Positions 1-5,013 of a stretch of DNA of 5,013 nt are shown piece by piece (position 1 is the first letter of the stretch; each line of letters starts with the position of its first letter). The translations under genes were made by a program, and so were the position numbers. The DNA comes from JAZNOL01 sp045580815. GTDB lineage: Bacteria; Bacillota; Clostridia; RUG12999. Under the pieces are notes generated by a model, which was not told the origin of the DNA, did not search any database, and saw nothing but the letters and a program-made list of their open reading frames with translations. The stretch covers positions 1-5,013 of the forward strand of contig JAZNOL010000031.1 of the NCBI GenBank assembly GCA_045580815.1, read 5' to 3'.

Positions 1-6
1 CCCCTT
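1..6 (-). promoter_or_regulatory. Possible Shine-Dalgarno of a gene beyond the left edge
   Basis: On the minus strand the last bases before the edge read ATAAGGGG, which contains AAGGGG, a good ribosome-binding sequence. It lies about 65 nt downstream of the predicted start of the leftward transcript from the candidate promoter at 76-104. A minus-strand gene starting just outside the window would fit. This is inference only, because no coding sequence is visible. Confidence 0.25.
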
Positions 7-34
7 ATAAAAAAGTATGGCAAATGGCCCTATA

Positions 35-100
35 AAAACGGCGGGCATGTTATATTAATTAAACTTAGCACCTTAATTATACCACATAGCCTGCCGTTTT
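35..100. repeat. Imperfect inverted repeat upstream of the HTH gene
   Basis: The left arm, AAAACGGCGGGCATGT (35-50), is matched by the reverse complement of 84-100, AAAACGGCAGGCTATGT, with one mismatch and one extra base. The symmetry continues inward through AT-rich sequence: TTAATTAA at 55-62 faces TTAATTATA at 73-81, leaving about 10 bases in the centre. It covers the whole leftward candidate promoter and ends just before the rightward one. It could be an operator, possibly for the adjacent HTH protein, or a terminator for a transcript entering from the left. T runs beside the stem are short (GTTTT on plus, GTTTTTATA on minus), so the terminator reading is not compelling. Confidence 0.55.
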
Positions 101-104
101 GCAA
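76..104 (-). promoter_or_regulatory. Candidate leftward SigA-type promoter
   Basis: Read on the minus strand, TTGCAA (99-104) is followed by a 17-nt spacer and a perfect TATAAT -10 box (plus positions 76-81). The predicted start is near position 69. TTGCAA is its own reverse complement and also serves as the -35 of the rightward promoter, so the two promoters would be back to back. The -35 matches consensus at four of six positions. Its target gene would lie outside the window. Confidence 0.45.
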
Positions 105-127
105 GAGAGTTTTTAAATTTTTATAAA
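99..127 (+). promoter_or_regulatory. Candidate promoter of the HTH gene
   Basis: TTGCAA (99-104) is followed by 17 nt and TATAAA (122-127), which matches the vegetative -10 consensus at five of six positions. Transcription would start near 134, only a few bases before the AGGAG ribosome-binding site at 138-142, giving a leader of about 18 nt. Spacing and position fit the gene at 152. Confidence 0.5.
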
Positions 128-151
128 AAATGCTGTTAGGAGACAACCAAA

Positions 152-622
152 ATGAACTCATTTAACACTGCAGTAGGCAGTCTGCTTTATCAAAACCGCA
201 TGATTAACGGACTTACGGAAAGTGAAATGGCTAAAAAATGTGGTATTGATTTAAACGATTACTGCGATTTTGAATGTGGCAAAAAATCACCGTCACTTCA
301 AGCGTTTATCGACATATCTATAGCCTGCAACATTGACATTTCTGCTTTTTTTGAAAAAATCAGACACAGTAGTCAAAGCTTTGAAACTTCTGAGGAATCA
401 AAAATTATATATTGCACCGAAGAGGAAGATTTCACATCCGACGACGGTATTCCCTACACCGGTTACAATGTTATTATCCGAAGTGGCAATATTATAGTAA
501 CACGGTTTACCGATGTGTTTTTGAACAAAGAGGCCGCATTTCATTTTGTAGAAATGTGTAACCGGCTGGAGCTCGACCCAAACCACGTTGCGGATGTTAT
601 AGACGATGTTCTTATTACATAA
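152..622 (+). CDS. XRE-type helix-turn-helix protein with extra C-terminal domain
   Basis: A 156-residue protein, probably a cytoplasmic DNA-binding regulator. The start is supported by AGGAG at 138-142, nine bases upstream. Residues about 8-68 have the layout of an XRE/Cro helix-turn-helix: TESEMAKKCGI (22-32) as the helix 2 region, a helix 3 region around 33-41, then the GKKSPSLQAFIDISIACNID segment (43-62) typical of this fold. An acidic linker (about 73-98) leads to a second domain (about 100-156) with beta-type strands (YNVIIRSGNIIVTRF) and a helical end containing CNRLELDPNHVADVIDDVL. The end pattern resembles small clostridial proteins that I recall as DUF6514-like; that is memory, not a search. 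No signal peptide or membrane segment is visible. The gene stands alone, facing the sigK gene, with its own promoter and terminator. Target and ligand are unknown; autoregulation through the upstream inverted repeat is possible. Confidence 0.8.
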   Translation: MNSFNTAVGSLLYQNRMINGLTESEMAKKCGIDLNDYCDFECGKKSPSLQAFIDISIACNIDISAFFEKIRHSSQSFETSEESKIIYCTEEEDFTSDDGIPYTGYNVIIRSGNIIVTRFTDVFLNKEAAFHFVEMCNRLELDPNHVADVIDDVLIT

Positions 623-624
623 TC

Positions 625-666
625 AACGGCTGTGATACACCAAAACGTATCACAGCCGTTATTTTT
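625..666 (+). terminator. Rho-independent terminator of the HTH gene
   Basis: A perfect 14-bp stem, AACGGCTGTGATAC (625-638) with its complement (647-660), closes an 8-nt loop and is followed by ATTTTT (661-666) and another T run at 672-678. It begins two bases after the stop codon. In the minus direction the stem is followed by GATTATG, a poor T tract, so it should work mainly for the plus-strand gene, though it may also weakly stop sigK transcripts. Confidence 0.85.
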
Positions 667-683
667 CAATATTTTTTTATAAA

Positions 684-1382
684 CTACCATTTCATTGCAT
701 TGCGCAGTTTTTCTATTGCCTTTTTTTCAATTCTCGACACATACGACCGCGAAATATTCATTTCGTCAGCTATCTCACTTTGAGTAAGCGGCGGTTTACC
801 GCCAATACCATACCGTTTTACAATTATTTCATACTCACGATTTGAAAGCACACTGCTCATTTTTTCTCCAAGACAATCAATCTGCAGCTTCAGTTCTACA
901 CTTTCCTCAACACGTTTTTCGCTGTCTTCAATAATATCCATAAGTGCAATTTCATTGCCATCATGGTCAGTACCGATTGACTCGTTTAGTGATACCTCGT
1001 TTTGTTGTTTCTTCGTTGCTCTAAGATGCATCAAAATTTCGTTTTCAACACATCTTGCGGCATAGGTTGCAAGACGTATGTTTTTACTTTCGTTGAAGCT
1101 GGAAACTGCTTTAATGAGTCCGATTGTGCCTATTGAAATAAGATCATCGTTATCATGACCGGTGTGATAATACTTTTTTGCAATATGTGCCACAAGACGC
1201 AAATTATGTTCAATAAGCTTATTTTTGGCTTCTTTATCTCCTTCGGACATTTTCTTTACATACTCACGTTCGGCTTTTGCACAAAGCGGTTTAGGAAAGG
1301 ATTTTTCAAACCCAATATATCCTGCAAGAAACCACATACTCTCTGCCACAAGCGAAATGAGTCCCATAATTGCTGTAAACAT
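684..1382 (-). CDS. sigK: RNA polymerase sporulation sigma factor SigK (pro-form)
   Basis: A sigma-70 family factor of 232 residues that directs late mother-cell gene expression during sporulation. Region 2 is clear: IEHNLRLVAHIAKKYYHTG (57-75), then DDLISIGTIGLIKAV (79-93) and LATYAARCVENEILMHLR (104-121). Region 4 (about 171-232) carries a helix-turn-helix, LTQSEIADEMNISRSYVSRIEKKAI. SRSYVSRIEK and the SFPKPL motif after the N-terminus favour SigK over SigE. The length is close to Bacillus SigK (about 241). The first 21 residues are hydrophobic, as in the pro-sequence that SpoIVFB removes. I chose the ATG at 1382 because GAAAGG lies 10 nt upstream (1393-1398) and homology begins here. An in-frame ATG at 1502 would add 40 residues that look unlike a sigma factor and would translate across a terminator. 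The gene is uninterrupted, with no skin-like element. The stop is TAG. Confidence 0.93.
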   Translation of the reverse strand: MFTAIMGLISLVAESMWFLAGYIGFEKSFPKPLCAKAEREYVKKMSEGDKEAKNKLIEHNLRLVAHIAKKYYHTGHDNDDLISIGTIGLIKAVSSFNESKNIRLATYAARCVENEILMHLRATKKQQNEVSLNESIGTDHDGNEIALMDIIEDSEKRVEESVELKLQIDCLGEKMSSVLSNREYEIIVKRYGIGGKPPLTQSEIADEMNISRSYVSRIEKKAIEKLRNAMKW

Positions 1383-1392
1383 TTTAACACTG

Positions 1393-1398
1393 CCTTTC
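1393..1398 (-). promoter_or_regulatory. Ribosome-binding site that decides the sigK start
   Basis: GAAAGG on the minus strand lies 10 nt before the ATG at 1382. It supports this start over the in-frame ATG at 1502-1500, which overlaps the rsmE stop as ATGA. Confidence 0.65.
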
Positions 1399-1428
1399 AA
1401 TAATATATGACGGTTAATTATATGCAGG

Positions 1429-1458
1429 AGTGTATGTCCGAATTTACTTATAAAATAC
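1429..1458 (-). promoter_or_regulatory. Candidate SigE-type promoter of sigK
   Basis: On the minus strand CATACACT (plus 1429-1436) matches the SigE -10 consensus CATACAnT. A weaker -35-like GTATTTT (plus 1452-1458) sits 15 nt upstream. Transcription would start near 1422, giving a leader of about 40 nt before the sigK ATG. In Bacillus, sigK is transcribed by SigE RNA polymerase, so the element fits the gene's known regulation. The -35 match is only partial. A vegetative-type alternative (TTGCTA, 16 nt, TATAAG) overlaps the same stretch. Confidence 0.45.
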
Positions 1459-1495
1459 AAATAAGCTGTAGCAAATGTTTTTTTGCCACAGCCCT
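1452..1495 (-). terminator. Rho-independent terminator after rsmE
   Basis: Read on the minus strand, GCTGTGGCAAA pairs with TTTGCTACAGC (plus 1482-1492 with 1465-1475), an 11-bp stem with one G-U pair and a 6-nt loop. It is followed by the T-rich TTATTTGTATTTT. It begins seven bases after the rsmE stop codon, closes the dnaJ-prmA-rsmE transcript, and separates it from sigK. Confidence 0.75.
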
Positions 1496-1498
1496 TAT

Positions 1499-2218
1499 TC
1501 ATTCTTTTTCGTAAAAAATCATTGCAAGTGTTGCGATGGGTGCAGTTTCGGCACGCAGGATGCGTTTGCCGAGTGTTACTGATTTTGCACCGCCATCTGT
1601 TAACAGCTTTGCTTCTTTGGGGGCAAATCCGCCCTCGCTGCCTATAAACAGCCCGATGTCGGTTTCGTCTGTGGACGAAAGCACCTGTTTAAGGCTTGTT
1701 CCCTGTTCTTCTTCATACGCCAGAACAGGCAATTTGCGGCTTAAAAAATCCTCTGCCGCCTGTTTGAAAGTCATTGGCATTTCAACCTTGGGGATGATAC
1801 CTCTGCCGCTTTGTTTTGCCGCAGACTCGGCAATTTTGTTCCACCGTTCAACCTTGGATTTTGCTTTTTTTGCATCAATTTTGGTTACGCAACGCTCGCT
1901 GTCGCAAGGCACAATTTTATAAACACCAAGTTCAACAGCTTTTTGTATAACAAACTCAAATTTGTCACCTTTAAGAAGTGCCTGATACAGAGTTACCTTT
2001 GTTTCAGGCTCGCCCTGCGATGGCTGTTTTTCTTTTGCTTTAAGCAAAATTTCGTTTTTTGAAACCGAAACAATTTCACATATATGGTCAAATCCGGTGC
2101 CGTCACAAACAGCCACAACCTCGCCGCATTCCATACGCAGAACGTCTGCAATGTGGTGGGCATCGTCGCCGATTATTATAACATCTTCACCGGGTACATC
2201 GGCAAAAAAACGTCTCAT
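1499..2218 (-). CDS. rsmE: 16S rRNA m3U1498 methyltransferase RsmE
   Basis: A 239-residue SPOUT-family enzyme that uses S-adenosylmethionine to methylate N3 of U1498 in helix 44 of 16S rRNA. Residues 1 to about 65 form the N-terminal PUA-like RNA-binding domain, starting MRRFFADV with HHIADVLRM at 21-29. The catalytic trefoil-knot domain follows. It shows the family segments KGDKFEFVIQKAVELGV (83-99), RWNKIAESAAKQSGR (125-139), IGSEGGF (192-198) and LGKRILRAETA (216-226); the last two line the cofactor pocket. The usual IGPEGG motif reads IGSEGG here, a small change unlikely to abolish function. The start is supported by AAAAGGAG at 2226-2233, seven bases upstream and lying across the prmA 3' end. 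Only 3 bp separate it from prmA, which implies one transcript and probable translational coupling. A hairpin terminator follows the TGA stop. Confidence 0.95.
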   Translation of the reverse strand: MRRFFADVPGEDVIIIGDDAHHIADVLRMECGEVVAVCDGTGFDHICEIVSVSKNEILLKAKEKQPSQGEPETKVTLYQALLKGDKFEFVIQKAVELGVYKIVPCDSERCVTKIDAKKAKSKVERWNKIAESAAKQSGRGIIPKVEMPMTFKQAAEDFLSRKLPVLAYEEEQGTSLKQVLSSTDETDIGLFIGSEGGFAPKEAKLLTDGGAKSVTLGKRILRAETAPIATLAMIFYEKE

Positions 2219-2221
2219 AGT

Positions 2222-3160
2222 TTAACTCCTTTTGCTGACGATTGCAACCCAGTCGCCGTCAGTTAAAACCCGGTCAATTACAAATCCGTTTTTCTCAAGC
2301 TCGGCTTTTACGTCGTCTGCTCTGTGGTTGATTATGCCGGATGTGATATAAACACCGTCATCGGTCAAAAACTGCGAAACATCCTTTGTAAGCATAATAA
2401 TCGCATCAGCAATAATGTTTGCGGTAATAATGTTGTATTTTCCGTCAATACATTCTGTCAGGTCGCCGCATCTTATATCAAGCAGATTTTCAACGCCGTT
2501 AATCTGGGCGTTCTCTTTTGCAATTTTAACAGCAACAGGGTCAATGTCGGTGCACACAAGGGATTTTGCACCCAGCTTTGCCGCCGCAATTGACAAAATT
2601 CCGCTACCTGTGCCAATATCAAGAAAATCTGAATTTTCGTCTATGTATTTTTCAAGAAGTGTCAGACACATACGCGTTGTTTCGTGAGTTCCGGTGCCGA
2701 AAGCCATACCGGGGTCAAGCTCAATTACAACATCACCATCGCAATCGGGCAAATCCTCCCAAAGTGGTTTTATCATAATACGCTCGCCGATTTTTATGGG
2801 TTTGTAATACTTTTTCCAGCTGTTTTCCCAGTCGTCCTCACTGACAATTGATGTGGTAATTTTAACATCACCGCAGCTGAAAAATTCTTTTGCTCTTTCA
2901 ATACCTTCGCCAAGCTGCAACAGCACTTCCTCCATGTTTTTGTCAGGAGAAAAATATGCTTTGATTACAGCACCGTCGCCGCTGTAACGTTCGCGCACAT
3001 CATCGTCAAGCACGTCCCAACGTGCGGTATTGCGGTTTGCTTCTTCAAGAAGAGTGTTGTCTTCAATTGTAACACCACCTACACCGATTGTATAAAGCAC
3101 GCCGGAGATTGCCTCAACTGCTTCGTTTGTTGTATTTATGGTGACTTCTGTCCAGTTCAT
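2222..3160 (-). CDS. prmA: Ribosomal protein L11 methyltransferase PrmA
   Basis: A 312-residue class I SAM-dependent methyltransferase that methylates amino groups of ribosomal protein L11. The N-terminal substrate-recognition domain (about 1-100) begins MNWTEVTI. The linker and domain junction carry EDDWENSWKKYYKP (108-121). The catalytic domain shows ELDPGMAFGTGTHETT (147-162), the SAM-binding glycine loop DIGTGSG (181-187), acidic residues D205/D207 after the second strand, and NIIADAI (248-254), the motif-IV signature of this family. The length is normal for PrmA. The start is supported by a near-ideal AAGGAGG (3167-3173), six bases upstream, which overlaps the dnaJ stop codon and suggests coupled translation. 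It lies downstream of dnaJ and upstream of rsmE, the same order as in Bacillus subtilis (dnaJ-yqeT-yqeU). The stop is TAA. No anomalies were seen. Confidence 0.96.
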   Translation of the reverse strand: MNWTEVTINTTNEAVEAISGVLYTIGVGGVTIEDNTLLEEANRNTARWDVLDDDVRERYSGDGAVIKAYFSPDKNMEEVLLQLGEGIERAKEFFSCGDVKITTSIVSEDDWENSWKKYYKPIKIGERIMIKPLWEDLPDCDGDVVIELDPGMAFGTGTHETTRMCLTLLEKYIDENSDFLDIGTGSGILSIAAAKLGAKSLVCTDIDPVAVKIAKENAQINGVENLLDIRCGDLTECIDGKYNIITANIIADAIIMLTKDVSQFLTDDGVYITSGIINHRADDVKAELEKNGFVIDRVLTDGDWVAIVSKRS

Positions 3161-3171
3161 AAGCCGCCTCC

Positions 3172-4308
3172 TTAATCAAACAAATCTTTGATTTTGTCTG
3201 CAAATTTTTTCTTTTTGTTATATTGCTTGTCGTTTGTTGTTTCAGCAAATTTTGCAAGCAGGTCTTTTTGCTCGCCCGACAGATTTTTCGGCACTTCAAC
3301 AGTAACCGTAACAAACTGGTCGCCGGGCTGTTTTGTGCGCAGTGACGGAATACCCTTTCCGCGCAGTCTGAATTCTGTATTCGGCTGTGTACCCTCGGGA
3401 ACAGTCATTTTAACCTTGCCATAAAGTGTCGGCACTTCAATGTCTGCACCAAGTGCTGCCTGAACAAAGGTAATGGGTATACTGCAAAGCACGTTTACGC
3501 CGTTACGCTCATAAAGAGTGTGGGGACGCACATGGATGTTTATATACAAATCACCGTTGGGACCGCCGTTTCTGCCGCAGCTACCGTCACCGGAGCTTGT
3601 AAGAGTCTGTCCGTTGTCAATACCGGCAGGAATAGTTATGGTCTTCTTGTTCTTTTTCTTTACCATGCCTTTGCCATCGCATGTCTGACAGGGGTTTTTA
3701 ACAATTTTTCCCTTGCCGCCGCACGCCTGACAGGCACGTGTTGTAGAAAACTGACCGAAAGCCGTGCGCTGAACCTGACGAACCTGACCGCTACCGCCGC
3801 AAGTGCCGCAAGTTTCGGGCGAAGATCCTTCTGCCGCACATGTTCCCTTACATTTGGGACATATTTCAATACGGGGATATTCAACCTCTTTTTCACAGCC
3901 GAAAGCCGCTTCTTCAAAAGAAATAACAACAGTTGTTTCAAGGTCATCGCCTTTTTGCGGTCCGTTACGTCGTGCGCCGCCTCTGCTGCCGCCACCGCCG
4001 AAAAAGCTGCCGAAAATATCGCCCAGGTCGTCAAATCCGCCAAAGCCGCCGAATCCGCCGCTACCGCCGCCAAATCCACCAAACTGCGGAGGACCGTCAT
4101 GACCGTACTGGTCATAGTTTGCACGTTTTTCGCTGTCGCTTAAAACCTCGTAGGCTTCACTTGCTTCTTTGAATTTTTCTTCTGCTTCTTTGTTGTCGGG
4201 GTTAAGGTCAGGATGATATTTTTTTGCAAGACCTCTGTATGCTTTTTTTATTTCATCTGCCGATGCGCTTTTGGAAACGCCCAGCACTTCATAATAATCA
4301 CGTTTCAA
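3172..4308 (-). CDS. dnaJ: Chaperone protein DnaJ (Hsp40)
   Basis: A 378-residue type I Hsp40 co-chaperone that delivers unfolded clients to DnaK and stimulates its ATPase. Domains in order: J domain (1-70) with the essential HPD at 32-34; a Gly/Phe-rich linker (about 75-112); a zinc-binding region with four CxxC pairs at C150/C153, C167/C170, C193/C196 and C207/C210; then the C-terminal client-binding domains (about 222-345), including GRNGGPNGDLYI. The first zinc repeat reads CPKCKGTC rather than the usual CxxCxGxG, so a glycine is replaced by C157. The start codon is TTG (4308-4306). It is well supported by GGAGGG six bases upstream (4315-4320) and by the J domain beginning at once with RDYYEVLGV. 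dnaJ is followed 11 bp later by prmA, and preceded by a repeat and the dnaK terminator instead of by dnaK itself. Confidence 0.97.
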   Translation of the reverse strand: MKRDYYEVLGVSKSASADEIKKAYRGLAKKYHPDLNPDNKEAEEKFKEASEAYEVLSDSEKRANYDQYGHDGPPQFGGFGGGSGGFGGFGGFDDLGDIFGSFFGGGGSRGGARRNGPQKGDDLETTVVISFEEAAFGCEKEVEYPRIEICPKCKGTCAAEGSSPETCGTCGGSGQVRQVQRTAFGQFSTTRACQACGGKGKIVKNPCQTCDGKGMVKKKNKKTITIPAGIDNGQTLTSSGDGSCGRNGGPNGDLYINIHVRPHTLYERNGVNVLCSIPITFVQAALGADIEVPTLYGKVKMTVPEGTQPNTEFRLRGKGIPSLRTKQPGDQFVTVTVEVPKNLSGEQKDLLAKFAETTNDKQYNKKKKFADKIKDLFD

Positions 4309-4314
4309 TATAAG

Positions 4315-4320
4315 CCCTCC
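4315..4320 (-). promoter_or_regulatory. Ribosome-binding site for the TTG start of dnaJ
   Basis: GGAGGG on the minus strand lies six bases before TTG at 4308. No in-frame ATG sits at this position, and the conserved J domain starts at residue 3, so this site fixes TTG as the start. Confidence 0.85.
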
Positions 4321-4348
4321 GATTAACTGAAAGTGTACAATTTCCCGG

Positions 4349-4467
4349 CTCCCTCTGACGAGAGAGCTGTCACGGTTTTACCGTGACTGAGGGAGAGGCT
4401 TTTAAATTCACATTTTCTCTCCCTCCGTCAAAATCTGCGATTTTGCCACCTCCCTCGTCAGAGGGAG
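4349..4467. repeat. Two-unit palindromic intergenic repeat (MITE-like) between dnaK and dnaJ
   Basis: The outer ends are a perfect 14-bp inverted pair: CTCCCTCTGACGAG (4349-4362) and its complement (4454-4467). Inner ends GAGGGAGAG (4389-4397) and CTCTCCCTC (4417-4425) also pair, around a 19-nt AT-rich centre. Each half has its own hairpin: GTCACGGT/ACCGTGAC (4369-4387, 3-nt loop) on the left and CAAAATC/GATTTTG (4429-4445, 3-nt loop) on the right. CCTCCCTC/GAGGGAGG (4449-4468) forms a further 8-bp stem. So two related units lie head to head. It has no coding capacity. I recall similar CTCCCTC...GAGGGAG elements scattered between genes in Oscillospiraceae genomes; copy number cannot be checked here. 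Transcribed in either direction it would fold strongly. Confidence 0.8.
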
Positions 4468-4545
4468 GCGAGAGTTAATACGAACGCTTAACTCTTATAC
4501 ATTTCAACATCAAATACAACTTTGACATCAAGATGTTTTGTTCTT

Positions 4546-4586
4546 AAAAACACCATGCGGACGAACCGATTTTATCGATCCGTCCG
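4546..4586 (-). terminator. Rho-independent terminator after dnaK
   Basis: On the minus strand, CGGACGGATCGAT (plus 4574-4586) pairs with ATCGGTTCGTCCG (plus 4558-4570), a 13-bp stem with two G-U pairs and an AAA loop. CATGGTGTTTTTA follows, giving five T residues about eight bases past the stem. It begins 16 nt after the dnaK stop. The gap between stem and T run may make it leaky, which would let some transcription reach dnaJ. Confidence 0.7.
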
Positions 4587-4602
4587 ATGTGGTAAAATTC
4601 AA

Positions 4603-5013
4603 TTAGATTTCTTTAAAATCTGCGTCCTGAGCACCGTCTGCATTGCCGCCCATGTCGCCGGGATTTCCACCCATATCACCGGGGTTTACGCCACCGGGAT
4701 TAGCGTTTTGATACATTTTTTCGCTCATTTTATGAAACGCCTGTGTAAGACCGTCGGTTGCCGCTTTAATAGCATCTGTGTCTGTGCCTTCAAGAGCTTT
4801 TTTAACTTTTTCAAGTTCTGCGTTTACGGTGTCTTTATCTTCCTGCGGAAGTTTGTCACCGTTTTCTTTCATGATTTTTTCTGTCTGATAAACAAGTGAA
4901 TCAGCGTTGTTTCTGATGTCGATTGCTTCTTTGCGTTTTTTATCTTCTTCAGCAAATTTTTCTGCTTCTTTAACAGCTTTATCTACTTCGTCGTCAGAAA
5001 GATTTGTGCTTGC
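4603..5013 (-). CDS. dnaK: Chaperone protein DnaK (Hsp70), C-terminal part, cut by window edge
   Basis: The last 136 codons of dnaK; the reading frame is open to the right edge, so the ATPase and most of the substrate-binding domain lie outside. What remains is the alpha-helical lid of the substrate-binding domain. It starts ASTNLSDDEVDKAV, continues through EAEKFAEEDKKRKEAIDIRN and NADSLVYQTEKI, and ends in a disordered Gly/Asn/Pro-rich tail. Internal methionines such as the one at 4872 are not the start. The tail contains a tandem NPGDMGG pair and finishes DADFKEI, shorter than the EVVD(D/E)-type ending common in bacterial DnaK. DnaK is the ATP-dependent partner of the DnaJ encoded next. 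A terminator and a palindromic repeat separate the two genes. Control elements such as HrcA/CIRCE sites would be upstream, outside this window. Confidence 0.95.
   Translation of the reverse strand, partial: ASTNLSDDEVDKAVKEAEKFAEEDKKRKEAIDIRNNADSLVYQTEKIMKENGDKLPQEDKDTVNAELEKVKKALEGTDTDAIKAATDGLTQAFHKMSEKMYQNANPGGVNPGDMGGNPGDMGGNADGAQDADFKEI

Noticed and set aside
1..40. Near-repeats CCCCTTATAAAAAAG (1-15) and GGCCCTATAAAAACG (26-40)
   Set aside because: They are short, AT-rich and imperfect; chance similarity is likely with only two copies visible.
65..72. TTAGCACC resembling half of a CIRCE (HrcA) operator
   Set aside because: CIRCE needs the complementary GAGTGCTAA nine bases away, and it is absent. 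A lone half-site is not evidence.
1400..1410. CATATATTA on the minus strand matching a SigK-type -10 before sigK
   Set aside because: Transcription would start at or inside the ribosome-binding site, and no matching -35 AC is correctly spaced.
1383..1502. Upstream ATG at 1502 giving sigK 40 more N-terminal residues, overlapping the rsmE stop as ATGA
   Set aside because: The extra residues do not resemble a sigma factor and would be read through a clear terminator hairpin. The ATG at 1382 has a ribosome-binding site and begins the recognisable pro-sequence.
3520..4143. Long plus-strand open frames opposite dnaJ
   Set aside because: They mirror the GC-rich Gly/Phe and zinc-finger codons of dnaJ, have Ala/Pro/Arg-rich low-complexity translations, and lack ribosome-binding sites.
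4494..4499. TATAAG on the minus strand as the -10 of a dnaJ promoter
   Set aside because: No acceptable -35 lies 16-18 nt upstream. The nearest TTG-containing hexamer gives a 14-nt spacer.
4521..4551. TTGACA with a 17-nt spacer and TAAAAA on the plus strand, a possible antisense promoter into dnaK
   Set aside because: The -10 is poor (four of six) and overlaps the complement of the dnaK terminator T run. Nothing on the plus strand there looks like a gene.

Overview
The window looks like chromosomal DNA from a low-to-moderate GC, endospore-forming member of the Clostridia. Three things point there: the heat-shock gene order dnaK-dnaJ-prmA-rsmE known from Bacillota, a sporulation sigma factor of the SigK type, and an intergenic palindromic repeat of a style I associate with Oscillospiraceae/Ruminococcaceae. 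The family-level placement is an inference and was not tested.

Layout, left to right. Positions 1-151 are an AT-rich regulatory region. It holds a 66-bp imperfect inverted repeat and what looks like a pair of divergent promoters sharing one palindromic -35 box (TTGCAA). A plus-strand gene (152-622) encodes a small XRE-type helix-turn-helix protein with an extra C-terminal domain, and ends in a strong hairpin terminator (625-666). Everything else is on the minus strand. In the direction of transcription this is the 3' end of dnaK (4603-5013, cut by the window edge), its terminator, a roughly 119-bp palindromic repeat, then dnaJ, prmA and rsmE tightly packed (11-bp and 3-bp gaps), a terminator, and sigK (684-1382) with its own candidate SigE-type promoter.

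How the genes fit together. DnaK and DnaJ are the Hsp70/Hsp40 chaperone pair. PrmA (ribosomal protein L11 methyltransferase) and RsmE (16S rRNA m3U1498 methyltransferase) are translation-related passengers of the same locus. The terminator and repeat between dnaK and dnaJ, and the TTG start of dnaJ, suggest that dnaJ-prmA-rsmE is expressed at a lower level than dnaK or partly independently of it. sigK is a late mother-cell sporulation regulator. It is adjacent but appears transcriptionally separate. It is uninterrupted and keeps a hydrophobic N-terminal pro-sequence.

I see no wholly new system here. The least explained parts are the divergent-promoter/inverted-repeat region with its HTH gene, the repeat inside the chaperone locus, and a glycine-to-cysteine change in the DnaJ zinc-finger region.
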